Counted from the first letter of the stretch, positions 1 to 9,837 are shown. The stretch is 64,000 bases of DNA from Ilumatobacter coccineus YM16-304 (GCF_000348785.1 NC_020520.1:3162001-3226000), one strand, 5' to 3'. Numbers and translations: made by a program. Notes: a model not told the origin generated them from the letters alone.

Positions 1-1180
1 CGAGTGCGAACGCCGCGAGGTTGCCGAGCAGACCCGACTGTGCACCGACGGGAGCGCCGTCGAGCGTGACCGAACCAGCGAAGTCCTGGAAGCTCCAGTC
101 CTCCCACGACGAGTACGGGAGCTTCTGGTTGTTGAACTCGTCGGCACGGGTGTCGAACGAGCGGAACGGCGCTTCGAGCGGGACGATGCGACCCTCGAGC
201 GTGGTGTCGTCGTCGTTCTTCTCGAGGTAGCCGACCACGTCGAGCGTGACGTCGATCTCGCCGAAGCGGTTGTAGAGCCAGAAGCTGCCGTCGTCGTTGA
301 GCGGCACCATCACGTGGTTCGACTTGATGTCACCGGCGACGAAGTTGCCGTTCGCCGTGTCGGCATCGTCGGCGCCGTCAGCGACCTTGTCGGGGCTGGC
401 GGCGAGGTACGTGCGAGCGCTCGGACGGATGCCGGCCATGTTGAGGATGACGCCGGTGACGGCATCGGTGTCGGGAACGCCGGCTTCGCCGCGGACCTGG
501 ATCTCGACCGATTCCTGCTCGCCGAGCGCCGAGTCGGTGGCGTCGCCTGCGGGCGGCTGACCGGCACGGGTGTCGAGGAGACGTTCGGGCGTCTGGGTGA
601 CGACGCGTGCGCCGTCGGCCTCGTCGGGCGTGGTGACGCCGTCGCCGTCGTAGTTGGAGGTGGCGACCCAGCCGAACACGTCGACCGCGACGTGAGCGTT
701 GCCGCCGCCCGGGGCGACGAGTTCGATGGTGAGCTTGCCTTCGGAGCCGACGCCCACGATGGCGAAGTTCGGCACCACTTGACCCTGCTTGAAGTTGAGC
801 AGCGTGGTCGGTTCGTCGGTGGCTGCCGGTTCGAAGTCGGACGGACGCATCGACAGGTAGCCGTTGCCCGGCGCGTTGATGACCGTGACGTTGACGGCGA
901 CCGCCAGAACGTCGTCGGCCGGAACGCCGGCGACACCGACGACGTCGAGGTCGAACGTGGCGTTGGCGGGCTTGGCGCCGGCGGGCGACACGTCGAGGTC
1001 GGCGTCGCGAGTGTCGAGGATGCGCATCGGCGTCACGGGGAAGAATTCGCCACCGGCGCCGACGTCGTCAGCCTGCGCTGACACGGTCGGAGCGGAAGAG
1101 CCCACGGCCGGCACGATGCCAACCGATGCAGCCGCCACTAGGAGCGCTGTGGTGCGTCGTGTCCACTGTTTTGAGATCAT
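1..1180 (-). CDS. secreted LDTR-repeat protein, truncated by the window edge
   Basis: Reading leftwards from ATG at 1180 (a GTG at 1183 is an alternative), about 393 codons are open to the window edge, so the C-terminus is missing. The first ~42 residues are a signal peptide: a basic start (KQWTRR), a hydrophobic stretch and an Ala-rich end near SAQA. At least three similar modules follow, each opening with an (L/F)DTR motif (RILDTR ~50, RLLDTR ~195, SFDTR ~340). The first two end in a VDVFGW or LDVVGY motif, which suggests repeated beta-rich extracellular domains. Proteins of this kind are frequent in secreted actinobacterial proteomes but their function is unknown to me. A TACGAT hexamer lies 8 bases upstream of the ATG. 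Identity as an exported protein is well supported; any specific role is not. Confidence 0.75.
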   Translation of the reverse strand, partial: MISKQWTRRTTALLVAAASVGIVPAVGSSAPTVSAQADDVGAGGEFFPVTPMRILDTRDADLDVSPAGAKPANATFDLDVVGVAGVPADDVLAVAVNVTVINAPGNGYLSMRPSDFEPAATDEPTTLLNFKQGQVVPNFAIVGVGSEGKLTIELVAPGGGNAHVAVDVFGWVATSNYDGDGVTTPDEADGARVVTQTPERLLDTRAGQPPAGDATDSALGEQESVEIQVRGEAGVPDTDAVTGVILNMAGIRPSARTYLAASPDKVADGADDADTANGNFVAGDIKSNHVMVPLNDDGSFWLYNRFGEIDVTLDVVGYLEKNDDDTTLEGRIVPLEAPFRSFDTRADEFNNQKLPYSSWEDWSFQDFAGSVTLDGAPVGAQSGLLGNLAAFAL

Positions 1181-1367
1181 CACTACCAATCGTAACCCGT
1201 TCGTCACATCTCGCGCGGTCAGGCGTCGAATTCCGTGGTGGAACCCACCGCTGGTGACCGCACGCACATTTGCTGTTCCTCCGTCATCGGCACGTCCGAT
1301 GAGCGTCTTGAGTCGAAATTCCCCGATCCCGGTCGCGACGATTCGGGTCGTGCCCCGGCTCGGCCGA

Positions 1368-1604
1368 TCAGTCGGCGAACGTCGGCGCGATGCCGTCGCT
1401 CTCGACGATCTGCATCAGGCGATCGTGCTCGGCGGCGTCGACCGTCGTGGCCTCGTCGATCAGCATGACCGGGATGCCGTCGCGCACGGCGTAGGTGCGG
1501 GTGAGGCGCGGGTTGTACAGCACCGATTCGGACTCGATGTAGTACAGCGGTCCGTGATCGTCGGGGCAGGCGAGGATCGAGAGCAGGTCTGCGGAGAGTG
1601 TCAC
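1368..1604 (-). CDS. Trm112 family protein
   Basis: A 78-residue protein with the small Trm112/UPF0434 fold signature: LLSILACPDDHGPL near the N-terminus, then a Leu/Tyr-rich strand (YYIESESVLYNPRL) and the conserved end TYAVRDGIPVMLIDEA. In bacteria these proteins are small zinc-ribbon-like partners, and some activate methyltransferases. Only one Cys is visible here, so zinc binding is doubtful. The start is GTG at 1604 with an AAGGA ribosome site 6 bases upstream. That is one of the few clear Shine-Dalgarno starts in the window and suits a downstream gene of an operon. It lies 89 bp after the phosphomannomutase gene and is probably co-transcribed with it. Confidence 0.85.
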   Translation of the reverse strand: MTLSADLLSILACPDDHGPLYYIESESVLYNPRLTRTYAVRDGIPVMLIDEATTVDAAEHDRLMQIVESDGIAPTFAD

Positions 1605-1693
1605 GTCGGGTCCTTGTTGGATGAGTCGGGTGTACGTCGGTGGGCTGACGGTGCGGGTGGGGCTGATGGTGGGGATGACGGTGCGGATCGCGC

Positions 1694-3055
1694 TCAGGCG
1701 GTGATGAGCGCGAGCAGTTCGGCGACCCGATCATCGCACGCATCGCGAGTGGGTGCTTCGAGGTTGAGACGCAACAGCGGCTCCGTGTTGGACGGGCGCA
1801 GGTTGAACCACCACGACCCGCAGTCGACGGTCAGTCCGTCGAGGTCGTCTTGATCGAACTCGGCGTAGTGCTCGCTGATCGAAGCGATCACCGCTGCTGC
1901 GTCGTCGACCTCGGTGTTGATCTCACCGCTCGAGGCGTAGCGCTCGAACGGCTTGCGCACGATCGAGAGCGGCTGTCCGGATCGGCTGACCTCGGCCATC
2001 ACGAGCAGCGAGGCGATGAGGCCGCTGTCGGCGTTGAAGTTGCGCGCGAAGTAGTAGTGCGCCGAGTGCTCGCCGCCGAACACGGCACCGGTCTCGGCCA
2101 TGACCTGCTTGATGTACGAATGCCCGACTCGGGTTCGCATCGGCGTGCCGCCGTGTTCGTCGATGACCTCGGGGACCGACCGGGAGCAGATGAGGTTGTG
2201 CAGGATCGTGGCCTCGGGCTGGTCGCGCAGTGTGGCGGCGGCGAGCAGCGCCGTCGTCGTCGAGCCGCTGAGCCCCTCGCCGAGTTCGTCGACCACGAAC
2301 ACGCGGTCGGCGTCGCCGTCGAACGCGAGGCCGAGATCGAACCCGCCGCTCACCACACGGGCCCGGAGGTCCTTCTGGTTGGCGGGCTGCAACGGGTCGG
2401 CCGGGTGGTTGGGGAACGTGCCGTCGAGTTCGGGATACATGATCTCGTACTCGACGTTGTCGAGTCGATCGAGCACGGCCGGCACGACGAGGCCGCCCAT
2501 GCCGTTGGCCGTGTCGGCCACGATCTTCAGCGGGGCGATCGCCGAGGTGTCGACGAACGTGAGCACGTGCTCGACGAAGTCGTCGAGCATCGACTGCTCG
2601 GAGCGCTCCCCCGGCCGATCGGCGACGGGAGGCGGGTTGCCGTCGAGCACCGCCTGGGCCGTCTCCTTGACCTGGTCGAGGCCGGTGTCGGCGCCGACGG
2701 GACGAGCTCCGGCCAGGCACAGCTTGATCCCGTTGTAGCCGGCGGGGTTGTGCGAGGCCGTGAACATGGCGCCCGGCACGTCGAGCGTGCCCGAGGCGAA
2801 GTACATCAGGTCGGTCGACGCAAGCCCGATGTCGACGACGTCGATGCCGTGTTCCATCACGCCGCGAGCGAAGCCGTCGACGAGGGTGGGTCCCGACGGT
2901 CGCATGTCGCGAGCGATGACGATGCGGGTGACACCCTGCGCTGAGATGAAGGTGGCGAAGCCGACACCGAGAGCATGCGCGACGTCGACGTTCAACTGGT
3001 CGTGCACGGTTCCGCGGATGTCGTACGCCTTAACGATCTGGTCCAAGACTGACAT
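1694..3055 (-). CDS. manB: phosphomannomutase/phosphoglucomutase
   Basis: This 453-residue enzyme of the alpha-D-phosphohexomutase family interconverts mannose-6-P and mannose-1-P (and often glucose-6-P and glucose-1-P), feeding GDP-mannose synthesis. Visible motifs are the phosphoserine loop TASHNP (99-104, Ser101), the metal site DGDADR (246-251), the sugar-binding loop GGEHSAHYYF (~330) and the phosphate-binding loop RPSNTEPLLRL (~428). Length matches the family. It supplies the precursor for Gmd (17266-18252) and probably for the glycosyltransferases of this window. A TAGCGT hexamer lies 9 bases upstream of the ATG. The neighbourhood manB, DUF3499, DUF5719 and GT2 recurs in other actinobacteria as far as I recall. 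Sugar specificity cannot be fixed from the sequence. Confidence 0.92.
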   Translation of the reverse strand: MSVLDQIVKAYDIRGTVHDQLNVDVAHALGVGFATFISAQGVTRIVIARDMRPSGPTLVDGFARGVMEHGIDVVDIGLASTDLMYFASGTLDVPGAMFTASHNPAGYNGIKLCLAGARPVGADTGLDQVKETAQAVLDGNPPPVADRPGERSEQSMLDDFVEHVLTFVDTSAIAPLKIVADTANGMGGLVVPAVLDRLDNVEYEIMYPELDGTFPNHPADPLQPANQKDLRARVVSGGFDLGLAFDGDADRVFVVDELGEGLSGSTTTALLAAATLRDQPEATILHNLICSRSVPEVIDEHGGTPMRTRVGHSYIKQVMAETGAVFGGEHSAHYYFARNFNADSGLIASLLVMAEVSRSGQPLSIVRKPFERYASSGEINTEVDDAAAVIASISEHYAEFDQDDLDGLTVDCGSWWFNLRPSNTEPLLRLNLEAPTRDACDDRVAELLALITA

Positions 3056-3150
3056 GTCAACGGCACGCTATCGCCGTGCTGTGAACGCCTCGTGCGCGTT
3101 TCGCGATGGAACGGTGACAGACGCGCTGCATCGTCCGCAGCCAGCGAACC

Positions 3151-6132
3151 TCAGCGCTCGGGTTCCCCACCGTCGGGTTCGGCGTCGAAGTCGGCGTCGA
3201 GATCGGCGTCGAGCGGGCGGTCGACCTCGCCGGTCGGTTCCATCGTCGTGATCGCGGCGACATCGTGATGGCCGGAGTCATCGCCGGCGGCATCGACACC
3301 ACCAGGGTCGGTCTCGTGAACGGGTTCGGCGCCGACGGATGCATCGGCCTCGGCCTCGGCGTGAGCGCCGCCGACGACCACGAACTCGTCGCCGTCGACG
3401 GAGGCGGGCGCAGAGGTCTCGGCGACCCGAGCCGACGGGACGAGTCCGGCATGGACGACGTCACCCCGTCGCCGCCACAGGAAACACAGTCCGATACCCA
3501 CGGCGGTGAGCAGGTAGAAGAACCAGTCGAGCGCGGCACGCGAGTCGTAGCTCATCGTGACCTCGGTGCTCGTCGGCACCACGACCATGTGGTTGGCACC
3601 GGCGCGGTACGGCCCGTCGGCACCTTCGACCTGCCAGTTGGGGAAGTAGCTGACCTTGACCATGACCGGCACACCGATCTGGTCGACGGTGAAGTGCAGC
3701 GACTGCTGCTCGATCACGACGTCGGACACCGTGATCGTCGGCAGGATCGCCGGGTCGATCGGCTCGGTCGGCTCGACGTAGTCGACCTTGCGGCGTTGGT
3801 CGTCGAACGGTTCGACCCGCTCGGCCTCGACGATCTCGGCGGTCACCCGCTGCCAGTCGTCGGGGCCCTCGTCGACCGGCACGGCCGGCCAGTCGTCACG
3901 GTTCTGGAACCAACTGGTGCCGAGTTCGAGGTTGCGTTCGCGGTCGTCGCCCGGGTTGAAGCGCTCGATGCCGTCGGCGTGGTCGACCACGACCGGCTCG
4001 ACCGCCAGGGGCTCGACGATGTTGGAGTCCTGGACTTCGTAGATGTCCCACGTGCCGGACGTGGTGACGAACTCCAACCCGTCGGCGAGGGCTGCTTCGG
4101 CCTTGGCCGGATCGGTGCGCACCATGAGGTAGCGCACGCCGAGGTCGCGCATGTGGCGAACGCCCAGCTCGGCGTCGTTGTTGGTGTAGCGGAGTTGGCG
4201 CACCGGGTTCGACGACGACTCGGAGACCGCCGCGGCGGTGATGAAGTGGTAGTTCGTCGAGGCGGTCGCTTCGAAGAACAGGCCTTCCATCGATCCGATA
4301 CAGCCGTCGGTCCAGTGCGGCAGCAGCATCAGCGCCATGGTGGTGCCGTACTCGCTGTTGGAACCGTTGTTCTCCCACAGCGCTCGGCCACAGCCACGAT
4401 CGTCGCCGATCTCGTCCATCGTCGTGACGACGTCGTTGTAGGCGGCATACGACGGTCGCCCTTCGTACCCGGTCCAGTTGTAGCGAGTCCAACCGTCGGC
4501 GACCGCACGGCCTGCCGTCGGGGTCTTGCGCAGCGGACCCCATGCGTAGACGCTCACCTCCTCCCCGCTCGAGTTCGTCTCGGTGCGGGTTCCGTCGAAC
4601 GGCAGCACTTCGTACATCCAGCCGAACACCAGGAGGATCGAGAGGCCGATCACGGCGAAGGCGCCGACGCTCTCGTACTCGTCGAGCGACCGGTTGGCGA
4701 GACGTGCCCGACCGGCGTTGATCACCCAGGTGACCAGCTCGAGTGCCCCGATCACCATGAGCAGGTAGCGGGCGAGATAGAAGAACGGCAGCAGACGCGG
4801 GTTCCACAGCAGTCCGATGACAGGGAGACTGTCGCGAGCGACCCAGACGCCGACGGCTGCGGCCACGCAGATCAATCCGAGCGCGGTGCCCGTCAGTTGG
4901 CGGCGCATGATCATCGCGCCGAAACCGATCACGGCGAGCGACGTGATCAGGATGTCGAGGGCCGGCGTGAGCGGAAAGTACATGTCCCAGAACGAGTCGG
5001 TCGCACTGTTGGGACGGAACCCGTACTTCATGTCGGTCATGAACTCGTGACCGAGCAGGAACGGACCGACCCACCACGCCGAGAGCAGGATCATCGTGAG
5101 GCCGGTGGTGACGGCGTACACGAGGCGTGTGCGGTCGATCCAGACCAGACAGATCAGCAGCGCAGCGACGGCGACGAAGATCAGCACGATGCCGTGCGAC
5201 ACGGCGGCCAGCGACAGCACGACGGCGGCCCACACGCGGTACTTGCCGGTGCGCAGGCCGTTGGCGAGCAGCCCGAGCCCGAACATCGCCAGCGTCAGTG
5301 CGATCGAGAACGAGTACTCCCCCGCCATCGTCGACTTGACGTTGCCACCGTAGATCTCGAAGCTCTCGTCGAGCAGGAAGCACATGCCGCCGAAGGCGAA
5401 CAGCTCCGGGATCGGGTGCCGGAACGCGGCGAGGCGTCCGAACGACCAGCAGGCCAGCGGGAACAGCACGAGCCCCGACATGGCGACGAGCTTGAAGGCC
5501 ACGCCGTACGGCAGGATCACGTCGAACGCCACGATCAGCAGCGCCGGGATCACCATGTAGAAGCGATACAACGGCAGCCCGCCGTACCAGTCCATGGTCC
5601 ACCCCGAGATCTGCCCGTTGGGCAGCAGGTGGTCGCGGAGGAAGGCGGGCGCCCAGACGTGGGCGCCCATGTCACCACCGGTCGGAGTGGTGTCGTCGAA
5701 GATCAGGTCGCGAGACGGCGACAGCGGATTGAAGTGGACGACCATCATCATGATGACCGTCGTGGCGACCAGCGCCGTCGAGGTGACCACCACTCTGGCC
5801 ACGCGTTCGTTGGTCCACGGTGCGTTCCACCAGGCCACGGGCCGACGGACCAGTCGGGTCAGCGCTCGGTCGCCCCAGCTCCGCGTCGGCGCGCCCACGA
5901 CCTCGACGGATTCCGCGGCGCCATCGCTCGCGACCCGGTCGGCATCCTCGGTCGTCGCGCCGTCTCCGTCGGCGTCGGCGTCGGCGACATCCACGTCCTC
6001 GACGGCTTCATCGCCGTCGTGTTCGGAGCCGGCCGAACCGCCCTGTCCGGCGATGGTGTCGGCGTACTCGCGGTCGAACCAGTCGAGGGAGTCGTCGTCG
6101 ACAGCGTCACCGTCGCGGGGGTCGTCGGTCAT
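3151..6132 (-). CDS. large polytopic membrane protein, PTPS-related membrane domain family
   Basis: About 993 residues from ATG at 6132; an in-frame ATG at 6159 would add nine residues. The first ~110 residues are acidic and disordered. A polytopic region of a dozen or more hydrophobic helices follows (~125-520). The segment GDMGAHVWAPAFLRDHL with SGWTMDWYGGLPLYRF is typical of the bacterial membrane family named '6-pyruvoyl-tetrahydropterin synthase-related'. It resembles GT-C glycosyltransferases rather than pterin enzymes. A large extracytoplasmic domain (~530-900) and one more helix (~905-925) precede a long acidic tail. The gene sits between the CPBP protease and manB on the same strand, suggesting a role in envelope glycan assembly. 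That role is inference. Confidence 0.8.
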   Translation of the reverse strand: MTDDPRDGDAVDDDSLDWFDREYADTIAGQGGSAGSEHDGDEAVEDVDVADADADGDGATTEDADRVASDGAAESVEVVGAPTRSWGDRALTRLVRRPVAWWNAPWTNERVARVVVTSTALVATTVIMMMVVHFNPLSPSRDLIFDDTTPTGGDMGAHVWAPAFLRDHLLPNGQISGWTMDWYGGLPLYRFYMVIPALLIVAFDVILPYGVAFKLVAMSGLVLFPLACWSFGRLAAFRHPIPELFAFGGMCFLLDESFEIYGGNVKSTMAGEYSFSIALTLAMFGLGLLANGLRTGKYRVWAAVVLSLAAVSHGIVLIFVAVAALLICLVWIDRTRLVYAVTTGLTMILLSAWWVGPFLLGHEFMTDMKYGFRPNSATDSFWDMYFPLTPALDILITSLAVIGFGAMIMRRQLTGTALGLICVAAAVGVWVARDSLPVIGLLWNPRLLPFFYLARYLLMVIGALELVTWVINAGRARLANRSLDEYESVGAFAVIGLSILLVFGWMYEVLPFDGTRTETNSSGEEVSVYAWGPLRKTPTAGRAVADGWTRYNWTGYEGRPSYAAYNDVVTTMDEIGDDRGCGRALWENNGSNSEYGTTMALMLLPHWTDGCIGSMEGLFFEATASTNYHFITAAAVSESSSNPVRQLRYTNNDAELGVRHMRDLGVRYLMVRTDPAKAEAALADGLEFVTTSGTWDIYEVQDSNIVEPLAVEPVVVDHADGIERFNPGDDRERNLELGTSWFQNRDDWPAVPVDEGPDDWQRVTAEIVEAERVEPFDDQRRKVDYVEPTEPIDPAILPTITVSDVVIEQQSLHFTVDQIGVPVMVKVSYFPNWQVEGADGPYRAGANHMVVVPTSTEVTMSYDSRAALDWFFYLLTAVGIGLCFLWRRRGDVVHAGLVPSARVAETSAPASVDGDEFVVVGGAHAEAEADASVGAEPVHETDPGGVDAAGDDSGHHDVAAITTMEPTGEVDRPLDADLDADFDAEPDGGEPER

Positions 6133-6235
6133 CGGTTCAGCCCATTCACAGGCGCCCATTGTGACAAAGACCGGGCGAACGACGGGGTCACACGGCCGCG
6201 AACCGTTCGCGACATGGTTGGAGGCGTGTTCGGGC

Positions 6236-6982
6236 TCACATCACGCTCAGCAATCCGGTGGCGTTGAAGGCGATGTGGGCGAGGATCGGCATCCCCAACC
6301 GACCGGTCCGCCAGGCACACACGCCGAGCACGAGGCCGATGGCGAACAGACCGGGGAACTCGACCGGACGGAAGTGGATCGCCGCGAAGATCACGGCGAC
6401 GCCGACGACCGCCACCGCTCGGTGCAGTTCGGCTCGCGCCGAACGGAGCAACGAGCGCTGCAACATGCCACGGAAGAACAGTTCCTCCACGATCGGCGCA
6501 CCGATGGCGACGAGCGCGACGAGCAGCACGAGGGTTCCGCCGTCGGCCCGATCGACGAGGTCACGAGCCGTGTCGTCGAGACGGTCGGTGTCGAACGTGT
6601 CGGGCCAGATGGCCTGCAGCGGCACGTACACCAACCAGACCAATCCCAGCTGTGCGGCGACACCGATCGGAATCCCGAGCAGGTCGACCGGAGCGACGCG
6701 GATGCCGTAGTCGGCGACGAAGTCACCGGTACCGGTGCGCTGCGAGGCGAGCCACATACCGGTCAGGTACGCCGACCACAGCCCGAGCAGCGACAGACCG
6801 AGCACACCGATCGGCGCATGGAGCACATCGCCGACACCCACCGGGTCGTCGGGGCGTGACGGAGCGTGGAAGAGCCCCAACGCGATGGACCCGGCGACGA
6901 CGCCGACGATCCAGGTACCGACCCACCAGGTGATCGATGAGGCGGGCGTCGTGTCGGACGCAGGCTCCGGAGCGGTCGTCAT
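6236..6982 (-). CDS. CPBP family intramembrane metalloprotease
   Basis: A 248-residue membrane protein with about seven hydrophobic segments. It carries the three motifs of the CPBP/Abi (CAAX-protease-like) family: EELFFRGMLQRSL (EExxxR), then a helix ending FAAIHF with its single catalytic His, then HIAFNATGL at the C-terminus. These motifs place Glu, Arg and His residues inside the membrane as a glutamate-type or metal-dependent protease. The actinobacterial members are mostly uncharacterised. The start ATG at 6982 has a TAGCGT hexamer 9 bases upstream. The gene precedes the large membrane protein on the same strand with a 100-bp gap, so co-transcription is possible. Confidence 0.88.
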   Translation of the reverse strand: MTTAPEPASDTTPASSITWWVGTWIVGVVAGSIALGLFHAPSRPDDPVGVGDVLHAPIGVLGLSLLGLWSAYLTGMWLASQRTGTGDFVADYGIRVAPVDLLGIPIGVAAQLGLVWLVYVPLQAIWPDTFDTDRLDDTARDLVDRADGGTLVLLVALVAIGAPIVEELFFRGMLQRSLLRSARAELHRAVAVVGVAVIFAAIHFRPVEFPGLFAIGLVLGVCAWRTGRLGMPILAHIAFNATGLLSVM

Positions 6983-7037
6983 GCGGGGGCGACGCTATCT
7001 GGACACCTCGCCGGTGCCGGGGCGAGCGGAAGCGAGG

Positions 7038-7460
7038 TCAGACGGCGATGAGCGCGCCGTGGCGGACGCCGCGCCGATCGTCGAGATGCCACCCGCGAGG
7101 CACCGACAGGCGCTCGGCGTGGCGCAGACACATGTCGTACATGTGCGGCTCGCGCTCGGGGAAGAGATAGTCGATCCAGACCTGCGACTGGCCGTAGTGG
7201 TAGCTGAGCGTGACCGCCGCGGCGTCGGAGCACCCGGTTCGCGAGCACTGTCGGTCGGCGAGGATCGGACGGTCCATCTGCGTCGAGATGTCGGGCGCGG
7301 GCCACGCCCCGGAGCCGTCGAGCAGGATGCCGCCCGGCGCTGCGTCGTCGCTCGACCCCGAGCGACTGAGCTCGGTGGTGACGTCTCCGAGGTCGGCATC
7401 GGCCAGTTCAGCGGCGATGCGATCGAAGATGTTGTCGTTCGAGGTAGGCCCAACTCCCAT
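7038..7460 (-). CDS. DUF3499 family protein
   Basis: A 140-residue protein of unknown function. Its C-terminal half shows the DUF3499 signature: CSRTGCSDAAAVTLSY, then EPHMYDMCLRHAERLSVPRGW. The two CxxxxC/CxxH-like pairs suggest a small metal-binding fold (inference). DUF3499 genes are common in actinobacteria near manB. An open frame continues upstream to 7541, but ATG 7460 is preferred because the hexamer TACGGT ends exactly 7 bases before it. The N-terminal ~60 residues are variable. The gene is divergent from ftsH, and the 242-bp intergenic region holds both promoters and a 10-bp repeat array. Confidence 0.85.
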   Translation of the reverse strand: MGVGPTSNDNIFDRIAAELADADLGDVTTELSRSGSSDDAAPGGILLDGSGAWPAPDISTQMDRPILADRQCSRTGCSDAAAVTLSYHYGQSQVWIDYLFPEREPHMYDMCLRHAERLSVPRGWHLDDRRGVRHGALIAV

Positions 7461-7473
7461 CCGGAAAACCGTA
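7461..7473 (-). promoter_or_regulatory. leaderless -10 element of the DUF3499 gene
   Basis: TACGGT (7473-7468 read on the minus strand) is followed by 7 bases and ATG 7460. This places the start codon at or next to the transcription start. No convincing -35 was seen. Confidence 0.5.
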
Positions 7474-7491
7474 AACCACCGCGCGCGCACG

Positions 7492-7541
7492 GTGGTGGAT
7501 AGTGGTGGAGAGTGATGGATCGTGGTCGAGAGTGACCGCAT
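7492..7541. repeat. 10-bp phased direct repeats in the ftsH/DUF3499 intergenic region
   Basis: Four contiguous 10-mers fit GTGRTSGAKM (units at 7492, 7502, 7512 and 7522), and a fifth, degenerate unit starts GTGACC at 7532. The 10-bp period puts each unit on the same face of the helix, as in a multi-site operator. The array lies about 20 bp upstream of the DUF3499 -10 and 150 bp upstream of ftsH. Confidence 0.55.
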
Positions 7542-7690
7542 GCGGGTCGTGCCGAGCGGACGACGTGGTGCGCGGATCCGTGTTCAGCACGCGCGGTCGT
7601 CGGCGTATTCCCGACACGGCCGTGAAATCTCCCACAGCGGTTTTCGGTGTGTTCAGCGAGCTGTGGACCGCCTTCGCCACCCCCGTCCCG

Positions 7691-7702
7691 TATCATTGGG
7701 GC
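7691..7702 (+). promoter_or_regulatory. leaderless -10 element of ftsH
   Basis: TATCAT (7691-7696) followed by 6 bases and ATG 7703. No Shine-Dalgarno sequence precedes the ATG, so this supports both a leaderless mRNA and the chosen start. Confidence 0.5.
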
Positions 7703-9700
7703 ATGAGTAATCTGCCTCCACCCCCTCCTCCCCCGCCCCCTGGAGGCAGCCGCGGCCGAGGCTCACGCGGTGCCGGCAAGCCGGATCGCCCTGCGCCCCG
7801 CAACGATTTCAAGCCCAAGGGCAACGCCGACGGCGGCGGTTCGGGCGAGGCGAAGTCCGGGTTCCCGAAGTGGGGATTCTGGATCATCGCCGGCGTGGCG
7901 CTCGCCGCGCTGCTCATCCCCAGCTTCTGGCCGAGCAACGACGGTGAGAGCCTCACCTACACCGAGTTCATCAACCAGGTCGAGGCCGGCAACATCGAGA
8001 CCGCCGACGTCAACACCGGTTCGGGCAAGATCACCGGCGAGTTCGCCGCCGGTGGCGACTACAACACGTCGGGCGGTGGCGACCGCGGCCTGTCCGAGGC
8101 CGACGAAGCGCTGTTGCGCGAACGTGGCGTCGATCTCGAGTTCACCCCGCCGAGCAACAACTGGCTGCTCGGACTCCTCGGCTTCATGCTCCCGGTGTTC
8201 CTGATCATCGGCTTCCTCGTCTGGATGCAGCGTCGTGCTGCCGGACAGATGGGTGGCGTGATGTCGATCGGCAAGAGCAAGGCCAAGGCATACACCACCG
8301 ACAAACCGTCGACCACGTTCGCCGACATCGCCGGCTACGAGGGCGTCAAGCAGGAGATCACCGAAGTCGTCGACTTCCTGCGGATGCCCGAACGCTTCAA
8401 GGAGATCGGCGCTCGCGTCCCCAAGGGCATGCTCCTCGTCGGCCCTCCCGGCACCGGCAAGACGCTCTTCGCTCGCGCCGTCGCCGGCGAAGCGGGTGTC
8501 GGCTTCCTCTCGGTCACCGGCTCCGACTTCATGGAGATGTTCGTGGGCGTCGGCGCCAGCCGTGTTCGCGATCTCTTCCAGCAGGCCCGTCGCATGGGTC
8601 GGGCGATCATCTTCATCGACGAGATCGACTCGATCGGTCGCAAGCGCGGCGCCGGCCTCGGCGGCGGTCACGACGAACGTGAGCAGACCCTGAACCAGTT
8701 GCTCGCCGAGATGGACGGCTTCGAGGCCAGCGAAGGCATCGTCATCATGGCGGCGACCAACCGTCCCGACATCCTCGATCCGGCACTGCTGCGTCCCGGT
8801 CGTTTCGACCGCCAGATCGTCGTGCCGCTCCCCGAGTCCGACGAGCGCAAGGCCATCCTCAAGGTCCACAGCCGTGACAAGCGCATGGGCGCCGACGTCG
8901 ACATGGAGACCATGGCGAAGGCCACGGTCGGCATGGCCGGCGCCGATCTCGCCAACCTCGTCAACGAAGCGGCACTCGTCGCCGTGCGTCGCGGCTCGCA
9001 AGAGATCGAACGCATCGATTTCGAGAACGCTCGCGACCGCGTCGTGCTCGGCGCACAGCGCGAGTCGGTCATCATGTCGGCCGAAGAGAAGCGGGCCACG
9101 GCGTACCACGAGGGCGGTCACGCGCTGCTCGCCACGGTGCTGCCCAACGGCGATCCGCTCCACAAGGTCACGATCCTGCCTCGCGGTATGGCGCTCGGCG
9201 TCACGTGGTCGCTTCCGCAGGAGCGGCACACGTACTCGAAGGAGTACTTCGAAGACACGATCTGCAAGGCCATGGGTGGCCGCGTCGCCGAGAAGGTCGT
9301 CTTCGGCCATCTCAACTCCGGTGCCGCCAACGACCTCGAACAAGCCACCGGCATCGCCCGCCGGATGGTGCGTGAGTGGGGCATGTCCGATCGCGTCGGG
9401 CCGCAGGCCTGGAGCGGCCAGCAGGCCACGTTCCTCGGTGACGACCTGATGAGCTCGGGGCGCGAGTACTCCGACGACACGGCGAAGCTGCTCGACGAGG
9501 AGATCTCGAAGCTGCTCACCAACCAGGAGCAGCGGGCCCACGACATCCTCACCCGGCACCGTCGTGGCCTCGAACTCATCGCTGAAGCGTTGCTCGAGCA
9601 CGAGACGATCGACGGCCCGACGGTCGCCAACCTCATCCAGCAGGGCATGATCGAGTCGGGCGAGAGCGCCTCGACGCTCGACGACATCATCGTCCGCTGA
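7703..9700 (+). CDS. ftsH: ATP-dependent zinc metalloprotease FtsH
   Basis: A 665-residue membrane-anchored AAA+ protease that degrades misfolded and regulatory proteins at the inner membrane. A polyproline N-terminus (residues 5-13) leads to the first membrane helix (~57-76), a ~75-residue external loop and the second helix (~154-175). The AAA module shows Walker A GPPGTGKT (247-254), Walker B IIFIDEID (302-309) and the second region of homology with [18 protein letters not shown] (353-370). The peptidase has the zinc motif HEGGH (469-473) and a likely third ligand, Asp544. The frame is open far upstream, but homology and the -10 hexamer 6 bases before it select ATG 7703. The C-terminus lacks a long acidic tail. 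Flanking genes are divergent or convergent, so ftsH is monocistronic. Confidence 0.97.
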   Translation: MSNLPPPPPPPPPGGSRGRGSRGAGKPDRPAPRNDFKPKGNADGGGSGEAKSGFPKWGFWIIAGVALAALLIPSFWPSNDGESLTYTEFINQVEAGNIETADVNTGSGKITGEFAAGGDYNTSGGGDRGLSEADEALLRERGVDLEFTPPSNNWLLGLLGFMLPVFLIIGFLVWMQRRAAGQMGGVMSIGKSKAKAYTTDKPSTTFADIAGYEGVKQEITEVVDFLRMPERFKEIGARVPKGMLLVGPPGTGKTLFARAVAGEAGVGFLSVTGSDFMEMFVGVGASRVRDLFQQARRMGRAIIFIDEIDSIGRKRGAGLGGGHDEREQTLNQLLAEMDGFEASEGIVIMAATNRPDILDPALLRPGRFDRQIVVPLPESDERKAILKVHSRDKRMGADVDMETMAKATVGMAGADLANLVNEAALVAVRRGSQEIERIDFENARDRVVLGAQRESVIMSAEEKRATAYHEGGHALLATVLPNGDPLHKVTILPRGMALGVTWSLPQERHTYSKEYFEDTICKAMGGRVAEKVVFGHLNSGAANDLEQATGIARRMVREWGMSDRVGPQAWSGQQATFLGDDLMSSGREYSDDTAKLLDEEISKLLTNQEQRAHDILTRHRRGLELIAEALLEHETIDGPTVANLIQQGMIESGESASTLDDIIVR

Positions 9701-9707
9701 CGCCGAT

Positions 9708-9738
9708 CGCCCCGTACCGCCCAACGGCGGTCGGGGCG
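9708..9738 (+). terminator. hairpin terminator after ftsH
   Basis: The arm CGCCCCGTACCGCC (9708-9721) pairs with GGCGGTCGGGGCG (9726-9738) with one bulged T and a 4-base loop, 7 bp after the ftsH stop. No T-tract follows. It could also serve the convergent thioredoxin-like gene. Confidence 0.55.
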
Positions 9739-9837
9739 TCTGGCTCACCGCTCGGCCGTTGTGCCGCTCTGTCGGGCTGTTGCAGCGACCACCCGCGTCT
9801 GCGGCCTCGCCGGCGCACCTGTTCGCTCGGGACTGGG

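Noticed and set aside
3265-6267. An open frame of about 1000 codons on the plus strand, antisense to the large membrane protein
   Set aside because: Its product is a low-complexity Arg/Asp/His/Gln/Val mixture without domains, a usual effect of GC-rich third positions. The minus-strand frame has membrane helices and family motifs.
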